Source: Chryseobacterium balustinum (GTDB lineage Bacteria; Bacteroidota; Bacteroidia; Flavobacteriales; Weeksellaceae). Taken from it: a DNA stretch of 61,688 bases. Below are positions 7,287-15,165 of this stretch, in pieces; the first letter of the stretch is position 1; each line of letters starts with the position of its first letter. The stretch covers positions 1 to 61,688 of the forward strand of contig NZ_FUZE01000024.1 of the NCBI RefSeq assembly GCF_900168205.1, read 5' to 3'. A program made the position numbers and the translations under genes. Below the pieces are notes generated by a model that had not been told where the DNA came from, made no database searches, and was given only the letters and a program-made list of their open reading frames with translations.

Positions 7287-8528
7287 ATGGACATATTAAG
7301 ATTTATAACAGCAGGAAGTGTAGACGACGGCAAAAGTACGTTGATCGGAAGACTTCTCTACGACAGCAAAAATATATTGATCGACCAGCTTGAAGCGCTG
7401 GAAAAACAATCAAAAAATAAAAACGAAAACGGAGTAGACCTTGCGATTTTGACTGACGGATTAAGAGCCGAAAGAGAGCAGGGAATTACCATTGATGTGG
7501 CGTATCGATATTTTTCGACTCCAAAAAGAAAATTTATCATTGCGGATGCACCGGGACATATTCAGTACACCAGAAATATGATTACAGGAGCTTCCAATTC
7601 ACAATTGATTGTGATTTTGATTGACGCGAGACAAGGCGTCATTGAACAAACCAGAAGACATTCTATCATTGCTTCATTATTAAAGATGAAAAATGTCGTG
7701 GTTGCCATCAATAAAATGGATTTGGTAGACTATTCTGAAGAAATTTTTAATGATATAAAAGCGCAGTATGAATTGGTTGCCAAAAAACTGAAGCTGGAAA
7801 ACGTTAATTATTTTCCGATTTCGGCTTTTAATGGTGATAATATTGTTTCAAAATCTGAGAAAACGGATTGGTATCAAGGTTCAACACTTCTAGATTTCCT
7901 GGAAAATGTGGAAATCAATGAAAATCAGGAAAAAGAAAATCCGAGATTTCAGGTGCAATACGTCATTCGTCCACAAACTGATGAGCTGCATGATTACAGA
8001 GGTTATGCAGGAGAGGTGATTTCAGGAATTTACAGAAAAGGAGATGAAATTACGGTGCTTCCTCAAAATATTCAGATTAAAATTTCCAAAATTGAGACAG
8101 GAGGTCAGGAAGTAGATTTAGTATTTACCAATCAGCCTGCCGTGATTCATGTGGAAGATGATATCGACATCAGCCGTGGAGATTTTTTAGTAAAAACCAA
8201 TCAACAGCCGAAAGTTGAAAATGAGTTGGAAGCTGTAGTTTGCTGGCTCGATAAAAAAGAACTGAACGAAGGAAACAAATATTTTATCCAACATAAAAGC
8301 AAGACTCTGAAAGCCATCATCAAAGAAATTGAATATAAAATTGATGTTAATACTTTAGAACAAACTCCAATTACCGAAAGCATTAAACTTAATGAAGTAG
8401 TAAAAGTAAGATTGAGAACAGCATCGCCTTTGGTTTTTGACAGTTTTGAAGAAAGCAAGTCAACCGGAAATGCCATTTTGATTGATGAAACCAGCAATTC
8501 TACCGTTGGAGCGGTGATGATCTTATAA
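7287..8528 (+). CDS. cysN: sulfate adenylyltransferase subunit 1 (GTPase)
   Basis: A 413-residue translation-factor-type GTPase that drives APS synthesis by CysD. G1 GSVDDGKST is at residues 10-18, EREQGITID at 62-70, G3 DAPGH at 87-91 and G4 NKMD at 142-145; two beta-barrel domains follow. There is no C-terminal APS kinase (CysC) extension, unlike NodQ-type fusions, and no separate cysC lies nearby. This supports direct reduction of APS by the upstream CysH. It is co-transcribed with cysHD and followed after 26 bases by the TSUP transporter gene. Assignment secure. Confidence 0.96.
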   Translation: MDILRFITAGSVDDGKSTLIGRLLYDSKNILIDQLEALEKQSKNKNENGVDLAILTDGLRAEREQGITIDVAYRYFSTPKRKFIIADAPGHIQYTRNMITGASNSQLIVILIDARQGVIEQTRRHSIIASLLKMKNVVVAINKMDLVDYSEEIFNDIKAQYELVAKKLKLENVNYFPISAFNGDNIVSKSEKTDWYQGSTLLDFLENVEINENQEKENPRFQVQYVIRPQTDELHDYRGYAGEVISGIYRKGDEITVLPQNIQIKISKIETGGQEVDLVFTNQPAVIHVEDDIDISRGDFLVKTNQQPKVENELEAVVCWLDKKELNEGNKYFIQHKSKTLKAIIKEIEYKIDVNTLEQTPITESIKLNEVVKVRLRTASPLVFDSFEESKSTGNAILIDETSNSTVGAVMIL

Positions 8529-8554
8529 TTTTTTTATTTAAAATACTTGATGAT

Positions 8555-9439
8555 ATGGTAATTTCACAAAAAGTTCAGTTCAGGCTCAATCTGCTATTGA
8601 TTACAATTGCAGTTTTGGCAATCACATTTCTGTCGATGTACAGCTTAGGATATTTGGATGAACTTGAAATTATTCTTGCCAAAGACAATTACATTTTTTA
8701 CTGGATGCTTTTGGTAGGAGTTTTTGCTGAAATTGTCGCCGGATCAATGGGAATGGGATATGGTGTAATTTGTACCACAACACTTTTATTTCTGGGAATT
8801 CCTCCGCATGCAGTAAGTGCAAGTATACATTCTGCTGAAAGTTTTACAACAGCCGCGGGAAGTATAAGTCACATTAAACTGAAAAATGTGAGTAAAAGCC
8901 TGGTGAAAAAGCTCGCGATTCCTGCGATTATCGGAGCAATTATTGGAGCCGTTTCGTTGACTTATCTCGGTGAATATTATTCGAAAATTACAAAAACGGT
9001 GATTTCTTTTTACACTTTGTATCTTGGAATCCAGATTTTATCGAATGCTTTTAAACCTAAACAGAATAAAGCTTTAAAGAAAAAAACAAATCTTACCCGA
9101 TTGGGAGTGATTGGTGGTTTCATCGACTCTTTTGCCGGTGGAGGATGGGGTCCTTTAGTAACCGGAACTTTAATTAAAAACAGTTTCACACCAAGATTTG
9201 CCGTTGGAAGTTCTACGGTGGCAAAATTTATTTTGACCGTTACTGCAGCAGTAACTTTCTTTTTAACCTTAGGAATTCAACATTGGAATATTATTTTAGG
9301 GCTTTTAATTGGTGGAATTATTACTGCACCATTTTCGGCAATGCTTACCGCAAAGCTTCCTGTAAAAAATATGTTTATTATCATCGGAACTTTAGTGATT
9401 GTGATGAGCTCGATTACAATTTATAAATCGGTTTTTTAG
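8555..9439 (+). CDS. TSUP-family (TauE/SafE) anion transporter
   Basis: A 294-residue inner-membrane protein with about eight hydrophobic helices. It has the family's repeated glycine-rich halves (AEIVAGSMGMGYGVICTTTLLFLGIPPHAVSAS around 47-80 and GFIDSFAGGGWGPLVTGTLIKN around 186-210). TSUP proteins move sulfite, sulfate, sulfonates or related anions. Being the last gene of the cys operon, this one is probably the sulfate importer of the pathway or a sulfite exporter. The sequence alone does not tell direction. No terminator is evident directly after it. Confidence 0.88.
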   Translation: MVISQKVQFRLNLLLITIAVLAITFLSMYSLGYLDELEIILAKDNYIFYWMLLVGVFAEIVAGSMGMGYGVICTTTLLFLGIPPHAVSASIHSAESFTTAAGSISHIKLKNVSKSLVKKLAIPAIIGAIIGAVSLTYLGEYYSKITKTVISFYTLYLGIQILSNAFKPKQNKALKKKTNLTRLGVIGGFIDSFAGGGWGPLVTGTLIKNSFTPRFAVGSSTVAKFILTVTAAVTFFLTLGIQHWNIILGLLIGGIITAPFSAMLTAKLPVKNMFIIIGTLVIVMSSITIYKSVF

Positions 9440-9520
9440 AATTTTTTTGTGAAAAATTTAGGATAATTTGAATTCAATTAAAATCAAAAATAATTTACAT
9501 TTACTGCCTAAAAATAATAC

Positions 9521-9811
9521 ATGAATTTACATATCGTTGCCCTTTTCAAATTTAAAGAAAACAACTTAATGGATGCTGTAGAGCTGTTTCAGACCTTGGT
9601 AAGAGAGACCAGAAAAGAAGATGGATGTCTGCAATATGATCTAATTGAAGACAAAGATAACAAAGGGACTTTTTTCCTGATCGAATTATGGGAAAGTGTA
9701 GAGCATCACAACCAGCACAACGGAACAGATCATCTAATGGATTTCAGAAAAAATGCTTCTAAAATACTGGAAGAAACCACACAGGTTTATAAGGGTTTTA
9801 AGATCTATTAA
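9521..9811 (+). CDS. antibiotic biosynthesis monooxygenase (ABM) domain protein
   Basis: This 96-residue protein is one complete ABM-type ferredoxin-like barrel: HIVALFKFKENN at the start, LFQTLVRETRKEDGCLQYDLIEDKDNKGTFFLIELWES in the middle (about residues 23-65), and HHNQHNGTDHLMDF before the last helix. Such small dimeric enzymes range from quinol monooxygenases (YgiN) to heme-degrading IsdG-type proteins. The IsdG heme-ligand residues are not evident, so a YgiN-like role is more likely. It lies between the sulfur operon and the heme island and ends at a bidirectional terminator. Confidence 0.85.
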   Translation: MNLHIVALFKFKENNLMDAVELFQTLVRETRKEDGCLQYDLIEDKDNKGTFFLIELWESVEHHNQHNGTDHLMDFRKNASKILEETTQVYKGFKIY

Positions 9812-9815
9812 TTTT

Positions 9816-9847
9816 GCTAATTGCTAATTGCTAATTGCTAATTGCTA
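9816..9847. repeat. tandem heptamer repeat GCTAATT (site C)
   Basis: Four perfect copies of the 7-base unit GCTAATT (9816-9843) plus a partial fifth lie between the ABM gene stop and its terminator. Confidence 0.9.
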
Positions 9848-9856
9848 GAAAAGTCA

Positions 9857-9891
9857 AAAGGCAGTTTCATCATTCTTGAAACTGCCTTTTT
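9857..9891. terminator. bidirectional intrinsic terminator
   Basis: AAAAGGCAGTTTCA and TGAAACTGCCTTTT (9857-9870 and 9877-9890) form a 14-bp perfect stem with a 6-base loop, and T-rich tracts on both strands. It ends the ABM gene on the plus strand and could also stop transcripts of the minus-strand HmuY-type gene. Confidence 0.85.
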
Positions 9892-9923
9892 ATTAGAAAA
9901 AATAGAAAGTATTAATTTTGTGG

Positions 9924-10000
9924 TGAATGGTCAATTAGCTTCACTGTCAATGGTGAATTTAAAATTGACTATTAACAATTCACTTCGAAGCAAATTCACT
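9924..10000. repeat. degenerate period-7 array (site D)
   Basis: Heptamers recur imperfectly (TGAATGG, TCAATTA, TGTCAAT, GGTGAAT, TGACTAT) in the spacer just downstream of the minus-strand T9SS HmuY-type gene. The register is weaker than at the other sites. Confidence 0.45.
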
Positions 10001-10012
10001 TCTTCATGTTTC

Positions 10013-11287
10013 TTATTTTACAATAAGTTTTTTGGTTTCCGTTTTTCCGCCGTAAGTAATTTTTACGAGGTAATTTCCGGATGCAAGATGAGATAGATTA
10101 AGATCTTGCTTGTAGAAACCAGTTTGATTGCTAAGTTCAGCATTATAAACTCTTTTACCGGTTAAATCATAAACTTCAACACTTCCTTTGTTGTTTGCTT
10201 TTTCTTTTACATCAAATAAAACAGTCACTTTTTTATCAGCTGTAGTCGGGTTTGGATAGATTCCAAAACTTGCTTTTTTGCTAACTTCCGTAATACCTAA
10301 AGTTGAGGTAATATTTTTGTATTTGAAATACATATTCCCAGTAGCAGTTCCTTCATTAGAAATAAAATACATTCTGTAGTACTCTGAACCTTGTTTAATA
10401 TAATACACTACATCGTTATAAAAACCAGAAGTTGGTTTCCAAGAATGACCTATCGTTGTAATATTATTAGAAAATGCTGTTGAAACCGGAATTGTAGCTG
10501 TAGCAGTTGCTTGAGTTTCTGGTTGTACTTTGGCAATGCTCACAGTCGGACTTTGAAGAACTCCAGACATTTGATACATCATATAGTTCATGTAAAAAGT
10601 ATAGTATCTTGTGAACATCAAATCCCAATTAACTTTTGGAGGTTCCATATTTTCTACTTTTGCGCCCGTTGTAAAAGAAAAATAATTGAAATAAGCATCA
10701 TCAGTACCATTTGCTAACGTTCTTGTTTCGGTAGTTCCCCATGTAGAAGTAGTCGCATTCCATTTAGAATATTTAAAGGTATAACCTCCATAATAATCTT
10801 CAATCGCAAATTTGATGTAAGAATTATCAGGATATTGAATCACAAAAATAATTTTTCCCTCAACGTGATGATTGCCTCCGTTATACTGTCCCCATCCTGT
10901 AGGCGCAGAGCCTTGTTCAAAAGCTCCGTCTTCTAATGCAGTTGTTTGATCAGGGTTATATAATGGCGCTCCCCATGAAGAAAGATTTGCTATATTGATA
11001 TTATCCCAGTTGGAAAGATTATTAGAAGCTTCATATACTTTTATGTTAAGTGCATCATTTATTCTTGTTCCGTATCCGTAAGTAGCATTTCTGTAAAAAG
11101 CAACATCCCATGTATTGGCAGGTTGTGTAACTGTATTATTTGTGCTTAAATCAAAAAATACACGATTTTGATAACTTGCACCCATAGACATATTTACTGT
11201 AGTATATCCGTTTGCGTCAACTTGTGCCAAGATAGTTTGCTGAACTGTTAGTGCAAAAAGAGACCCCAATAATAGTTTTGTTTTCAT
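10013..11287 (-). CDS. T9SS-secreted HmuY-family heme-binding protein
   Basis: A 424-residue protein with a signal peptide (MKTKLLLGSLFALTVQQTILAQ), HmuY-type segments (SYQNRVFFDLSTNNTV...NTWDVAFYR near 37-67 and VNWDLMFTRYYTFYMNYMM near 219-237) and a C-terminal sorting domain. That domain starts at about FGIYPNPTT (345) and ends GNYLVKITYGGKTETKKLIVK, which marks type IX secretion. HmuY proteins take heme from host hemoproteins and pass it to a TonB receptor. Two Fur-box-like palindromes lie directly upstream. Together with the divergent hmu operon this makes a surface hemophore likely; heme ligands were not identified. Confidence 0.88.
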   Translation of the reverse strand: MKTKLLLGSLFALTVQQTILAQVDANGYTTVNMSMGASYQNRVFFDLSTNNTVTQPANTWDVAFYRNATYGYGTRINDALNIKVYEASNNLSNWDNINIANLSSWGAPLYNPDQTTALEDGAFEQGSAPTGWGQYNGGNHHVEGKIIFVIQYPDNSYIKFAIEDYYGGYTFKYSKWNATTSTWGTTETRTLANGTDDAYFNYFSFTTGAKVENMEPPKVNWDLMFTRYYTFYMNYMMYQMSGVLQSPTVSIAKVQPETQATATATIPVSTAFSNNITTIGHSWKPTSGFYNDVVYYIKQGSEYYRMYFISNEGTATGNMYFKYKNITSTLGITEVSKKASFGIYPNPTTADKKVTVLFDVKEKANNKGSVEVYDLTGKRVYNAELSNQTGFYKQDLNLSHLASGNYLVKITYGGKTETKKLIVK

Positions 11288-11298
11288 AACCTTATTCC

Positions 11299-11321
11299 TT
11301 ATTTAGAATTGTTCTACAAAA
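11299..11321 (-). promoter_or_regulatory. Fur-box-like palindrome, proximal
   Basis: The half-site TTATTTAGAAT (11299-11309), a central T, then GTTCTACAAAA match a symmetric site in 19 of 22 arm positions. It lies 12 bases upstream of the HmuY-type start codon and is the first of two tandem sites. Confidence 0.65.
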
Positions 11322-11329
11322 CTATAGAA

Positions 11330-11352
11330 TTATTTTTAATAATTCTAAATAA
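11330..11352 (-). promoter_or_regulatory. Fur-box-like palindrome, distal
   Basis: TTATTTTTAAT, a central A, and the perfect half-site ATTCTAAATAA (11342-11352). The same right half-site recurs in front of the adhesin and the hmu operon, which makes a shared iron regulator likely. Confidence 0.7.
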
Positions 11353-11431
11353 AAACAAGATAAATATCATGTTTTAGCTTTTTTTTAGATGAAATTTATT
11401 GATAATCGATTGTTATTCATACTATTAATAA

Positions 11432-11467
11432 AAAAAAGTTGACTACAAATTGTAATCAACTTTTTTA
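11432..11467 (-). terminator. terminator of the adhesin-type gene
   Basis: The stem AAAAAAGTTGA...TCAACTTTTTT, with an inner TACAA/TTGTA extension, lies about 20 bases past the minus-strand stop codon at 11487. A T-run occurs on the transcribed side. Confidence 0.7.
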
Positions 11468-11486
11468 GAATATATTTGAAAATCAA

Positions 11487-12782
11487 TTATTTCTTAATGA
11501 ATTTTGAATGAGAAACTGTTTTGTTATCATCTTCAGATGTGAAGACATAAACTCCAGTAGCTAAAGAAGAAACATCAAATCTATTGTTGTTAGCAGCTCC
11601 TTGTGCAACTAAATTTCCTGATGCTGAATAAACTTTTACAGATCTTACATTTGATTTACCTACAAATTGAATTTCATTATTTGCATTAATCACAAATTTG
11701 AAAGCGTTTGTATTCGTTTTTACATCTGATGTTCCCAAAGAAGCAAGTACATCATAAGTTACATCATCTACATAAGCTGCGGAATGTGCTGCCGCTCCCG
11801 TAAATTTCCATACAATATATTGTTTCGTAGAAGTTGGTACATCTAGAGTAAATGTTTGTGGAGAAGAACCCACAGCGATAGTTGCTGGTGCACCTAAAGA
11901 AGTAAATGTTGTCATATCTGTTAGGTTTGATACCATACCTGCTTCGATGGTAGAGCTACCACCAGAATTGGATGATGCACCTACCGTAAATTGAATTTTT
12001 TTAGTTCCGTTTGGTGCAACAATTTTTGGAGCAACTAAATATGAAGGTGTTCCTGGCGAATTTGCTGCATAAAATTGAGCTGTATTACTTCCATTATTAG
12101 GTGCTACATATACATTGATCGCTGAGTTTGCTATAACTTTATTCCACCCATTCTGCGGTAGACCAGTAGTAGTAGCTGCTACAAAAGAGTTAAAGTTTTC
12201 GTTGATTGTGCCGACCGGAGTTGTGTCATAAACAATATCATCAAAATCTGTTGCAGTATGCGGTGTAAGGGCTACTGCATTTACCGTTTTAAAAACAATA
12301 TAAGATGAAGATGAGCTTGGGATCACTCTTGTGATGGTCTGATAAGTATTTTCAGAAAGTGTAACTGGCGCTCCTACTGCAACGAAAGTTGTCATATCTG
12401 TAGGGTTTGATGCCAAACCAACTTGAACAATTACTCCAGCAACATTTTGTGAACTTCTTCTTGCTTTGAATGAAAGTGTCTTATCTCCTGCCGGTGCAAC
12501 AATCTGTGGCGAAACTAAATACTGCGGAGTATCTTTATTACCTCCTGAATAGGATGAAACATATTTATTGCTGGCATCACTTGCTTCTGCATAAACAATC
12601 ATCATTGGTGGCGGTGGACTCGGTGGAGTATTCATTGGAGGAAGCACTGCAGACCAACTATTTTGAGGGAAAGTTGTATTTCCTGTATTAAAATTGTTGA
12701 AATTCTCATTTAAAGTTGCTACTTGAGCGTTTGCTGCGAAAGCTGAAAAAACTAATCCTGTAAAAAGTAATTTTAATTTCAT
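11487..12782 (-). CDS. T9SS-secreted protein with two cleaved-adhesin (choice-of-anchor J) domains
   Basis: A 431-residue protein: signal peptide (residues 1-19, ...FAANAQ), then two homologous jelly-roll modules. Each begins with an NENFNNF or NENFNSF motif (residues about 25-190 and 193-345) and holds the P-x-YLV(S/A)P-x-IVAP-x-G and VGLASNPTDMTTF / AGMVSNLTDMTTF blocks. A T9SS sorting domain (about 360-431, ending VSHSKFIKK) follows. These modules resemble the cleaved-adhesin/hemagglutinin domains of gingipains, which bind hemoglobin and host proteins. A Fur-like box upstream and the neighbouring heme genes suggest hemoprotein or cell-surface binding. The binding partner is inference. Confidence 0.85.
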   Translation of the reverse strand: MKLKLLFTGLVFSAFAANAQVATLNENFNNFNTGNTTFPQNSWSAVLPPMNTPPSPPPPMMIVYAEASDASNKYVSSYSGGNKDTPQYLVSPQIVAPAGDKTLSFKARRSSQNVAGVIVQVGLASNPTDMTTFVAVGAPVTLSENTYQTITRVIPSSSSSYIVFKTVNAVALTPHTATDFDDIVYDTTPVGTINENFNSFVAATTTGLPQNGWNKVIANSAINVYVAPNNGSNTAQFYAANSPGTPSYLVAPKIVAPNGTKKIQFTVGASSNSGGSSTIEAGMVSNLTDMTTFTSLGAPATIAVGSSPQTFTLDVPTSTKQYIVWKFTGAAAHSAAYVDDVTYDVLASLGTSDVKTNTNAFKFVINANNEIQFVGKSNVRSVKVYSASGNLVAQGAANNNRFDVSSLATGVYVFTSEDDNKTVSHSKFIKK

Positions 12783-12821
12783 TTTTTCTATTATTTTTGA
12801 ATATGATGCAAAATTAAGAAT

Positions 12822-12844
12822 TAGTTTTTAATTATTCTAAATAA
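12822..12844 (-). promoter_or_regulatory. Fur-box-like site of the adhesin gene
   Basis: The perfect half-site ATTCTAAATAA (12834-12844), with a weaker left half (7 of 11 matches), lies 40 bases upstream of the adhesin start. Confidence 0.55.
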
Positions 12845-12984
12845 AACAATGATTTTTATCTTGTTTTTATTTTTACAAATCCATTTATATTAAATACTTA
12901 GCATTTTTATTTAAAAATAAGTTATCATTTTCAAAATTCAGTTATCATTATTAATATTAAAAATATCACTTTATAAAACTTTAA

Positions 12985-13020
12985 TTATTTTTACTTATTC
13001 TAAATAAAGCACTATATTTG
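12985..13020 (+). promoter_or_regulatory. Fur-like box and -7 promoter element of the hmu operon
   Basis: TTATTTTTACT, a central T and ATTCTAAATAA (12985-13007) are followed by TATATTTG (13013-13020), a perfect TAnnTTTG element, 17 bases before the TonB-receptor ATG. A repressor bound here would cover the -33 region. Confidence 0.7.
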
Positions 13021-13037
13021 TCGAAAATTTTGAGTTT

Positions 13038-15155
13038 ATGAAGAAGAAGGTACTTTCAATTGTGATGTTGTCTACTGTTTGTTGGATAAATGCACAGGAA
13101 AAAGATTCTCTAAATCAGAAAAAAATAGAAGAAGTTGTTATCACCGGGCAATATATGCAGCAATCTATTAATAAATCTATATATAAGGTTGAGGTTATTA
13201 ATGCGGAACAAATTAAGAATATGGCGGCCACAAATGTTGCGGAAGTTCTTAATCAAAGCTTAAATATTCTCATTACATCAGACCGAAATTCAGGAAATTC
13301 CACAGCAAACCTGATGGGACTTGGTGGTGAATACACAAAAATTCTCATAGATAATATACCTGTTGTAGGGGATGTTGGCTTAGGAAATAATATTGATCTT
13401 ACAAAATTGAATGTAAACAATGTTGAAAGAATTGAAGTTGTAAGAGGCTCAATGGGAGTAGATTATGGAAGTAATGCTGTTGCGGGTGTTATCAATATTA
13501 TTACTAAAAAAAACAGTCATAAAAAATTAACATTAAACGCATTTCTACAAGAAGAAACGGTAGGTAAAGAGTATGATTGGTCTAAAAATGGAGAAGGAAG
13601 ACACATTCAAAATTTAAATATTGGTTATAATATCAGTGATAATTGGTATATAGGAGCTAATATAAACCACAATGATTTTCAAGGTTTCAAAGGTAATTAT
13701 GAGGGGTATAAGTATTTTGAGCAAGATGACAAAAGAGGTTATGCTTGGCAGCCGAAAGATATTTTAAATGTTGACGGGGTTATACGTTATTCGAAGAATA
13801 AAACATCAATCTTTTACAAATTTGGATTTTTAAATGAGAAACTTAATTATTACAATCCAATCGTTAAAGAGCTGTATTTAGGAGAAGGTAACAGAACATT
13901 TATCTCTACTGATAGAGATTATAAAACTACACGATACGTTCATCAGCTAAATGTACAAGCAAAACTTGGAGCAATTAATTATACAGGAGATTTTTCATAT
14001 CAAACTCAGGATAGAAAATACAGAGATTTTGTCTATGATATTCCAAATAGACAGGTAAGAGGTAATTTAAATGAATATCAGTCTTATAATAAATCTGATG
14101 TACTGTATTCAAGAGGAGTTTTTAGTAATTTTCTTGATAATGATAAAATTGATTTTCAAATTGGATATGAGTTGGATCACACAACCGGCTTTGCAGGTAA
14201 TATAGCAGGTAATTTTGGGGGAATAAATGATGTAAAAAGAAAAATTTTTAATTATGCTAATTTCATGTCAGTCGAATGGGATGCGGCTAATTGGCTTTCA
14301 ATTCGTCCAGGTTACCGTTTAGCTTTAAGTGATAAATTCGATACACAGCATAATTATTCATTAACAGCCAGAGCAAAAGTAACAGATAATGATAATGTTC
14401 GTCTTGTTGTAGGGAGTGCCAACAGATTTCCAAATTTTGATGAATTATATACCTACCAGGTAGATAGTAATCATGATATTCAGGGGAATCCAGATTTGAG
14501 TCCGGAAAAAGGAATGACAGTTTCTTTAAATGCTGATAAAAAAATATCCACAGATTCAGGGTGGAACCTGGGAATAGGAGCCAGTGCTACTTATCTGAAA
14601 GTAAAAGACAGGATTGAAATGGCGCAGGTTAGCAGTAATCCTTTAAAATTTAAATATATTAATATTGATCGTTTTGAAAGCTATTTGTTTGAAGCCAATT
14701 TCAGAGCTCAAAAAGGTCAGTTTAGCTTATCAACAAATGCTGCGTATTATGGAATTTCAAGAGTTTTGAATCAGGACGGACTTTTTTCACCTGATGATTT
14801 CTTCTACACTTTTGAGGCGAATGTTGCCGCTAATTATATTGTTCCTAAAACAAATACTACATTATCTTTATTCTATAAATATACTGGGAAAACTCAAATA
14901 CCTACTTTGATGTCAGACCTTACGTCTTCTCAATATATCATTGGTGAGCGAAACGATTTTAGCATGATGAATTTTACGGTTACTCAGCCATTCTTTAAAG
15001 ATCATTTTGAGGTAAGCGCTGGTGTGAAAAATATTTTCGATGTATCATCGGTTAGAGATACTACTATTTCTGGAAATGTTCATGATGCTGCCGATTCAAG
15101 TTCTAATCTTTTCTACGGCCGAAGCTATTTTGTAAGAATTGGCTATAATTTCTAA
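13038..15155 (+). CDS. TonB-dependent outer-membrane heme receptor
   Basis: A 705-residue receptor: signal peptide MKKKVLSIVMLSTVCWINAQ; TonB-box region EEVVITGQ near residue 32; plug domain about 40-160 (NVAEVLNQSLNILI, IEVVRGSMGVDYGSNAVAGVINIITKK); then a 22-strand-type barrel ending in the aromatic YFVRIGYNF. NPDLSPEKG and the PNFDELY block are typical of heme and siderophore receptors. It opens an operon whose other genes are HmuY, HmuTUV and HmuS, so heme is the probable ligand (an HmuR counterpart). A Fur-like box and a good promoter precede it. Confidence 0.92.
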   Translation: MKKKVLSIVMLSTVCWINAQEKDSLNQKKIEEVVITGQYMQQSINKSIYKVEVINAEQIKNMAATNVAEVLNQSLNILITSDRNSGNSTANLMGLGGEYTKILIDNIPVVGDVGLGNNIDLTKLNVNNVERIEVVRGSMGVDYGSNAVAGVINIITKKNSHKKLTLNAFLQEETVGKEYDWSKNGEGRHIQNLNIGYNISDNWYIGANINHNDFQGFKGNYEGYKYFEQDDKRGYAWQPKDILNVDGVIRYSKNKTSIFYKFGFLNEKLNYYNPIVKELYLGEGNRTFISTDRDYKTTRYVHQLNVQAKLGAINYTGDFSYQTQDRKYRDFVYDIPNRQVRGNLNEYQSYNKSDVLYSRGVFSNFLDNDKIDFQIGYELDHTTGFAGNIAGNFGGINDVKRKIFNYANFMSVEWDAANWLSIRPGYRLALSDKFDTQHNYSLTARAKVTDNDNVRLVVGSANRFPNFDELYTYQVDSNHDIQGNPDLSPEKGMTVSLNADKKISTDSGWNLGIGASATYLKVKDRIEMAQVSSNPLKFKYINIDRFESYLFEANFRAQKGQFSLSTNAAYYGISRVLNQDGLFSPDDFFYTFEANVAANYIVPKTNTTLSLFYKYTGKTQIPTLMSDLTSSQYIIGERNDFSMMNFTVTQPFFKDHFEVSAGVKNIFDVSSVRDTTISGNVHDAADSSSNLFYGRSYFVRIGYNF

Positions 15156-15165
15156 AATTTTAAAA

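Larger units (their letters stand above)
12783..13037. other. divergent regulatory spacer of the heme island
   Basis: This spacer separates the minus-strand adhesin and the plus-strand TonB receptor. It carries one Fur-like box near each gene, a short TTATTT-AA-AAATAA palindrome near 12908-12921 and a TAnnTTTG element. No open frame. Confidence 0.6.

Noticed and set aside
9816..9847. Possible CRISPR array from the tandem GCTAATT units
   Set aside because: Seven-base units with no spacers and no cas genes in the window.
9842..10096. An 84-codon plus-strand frame
   Set aside because: It crosses a terminator, a degenerate period-7 array and the 3' end of the HmuY-type gene; not protein-like.
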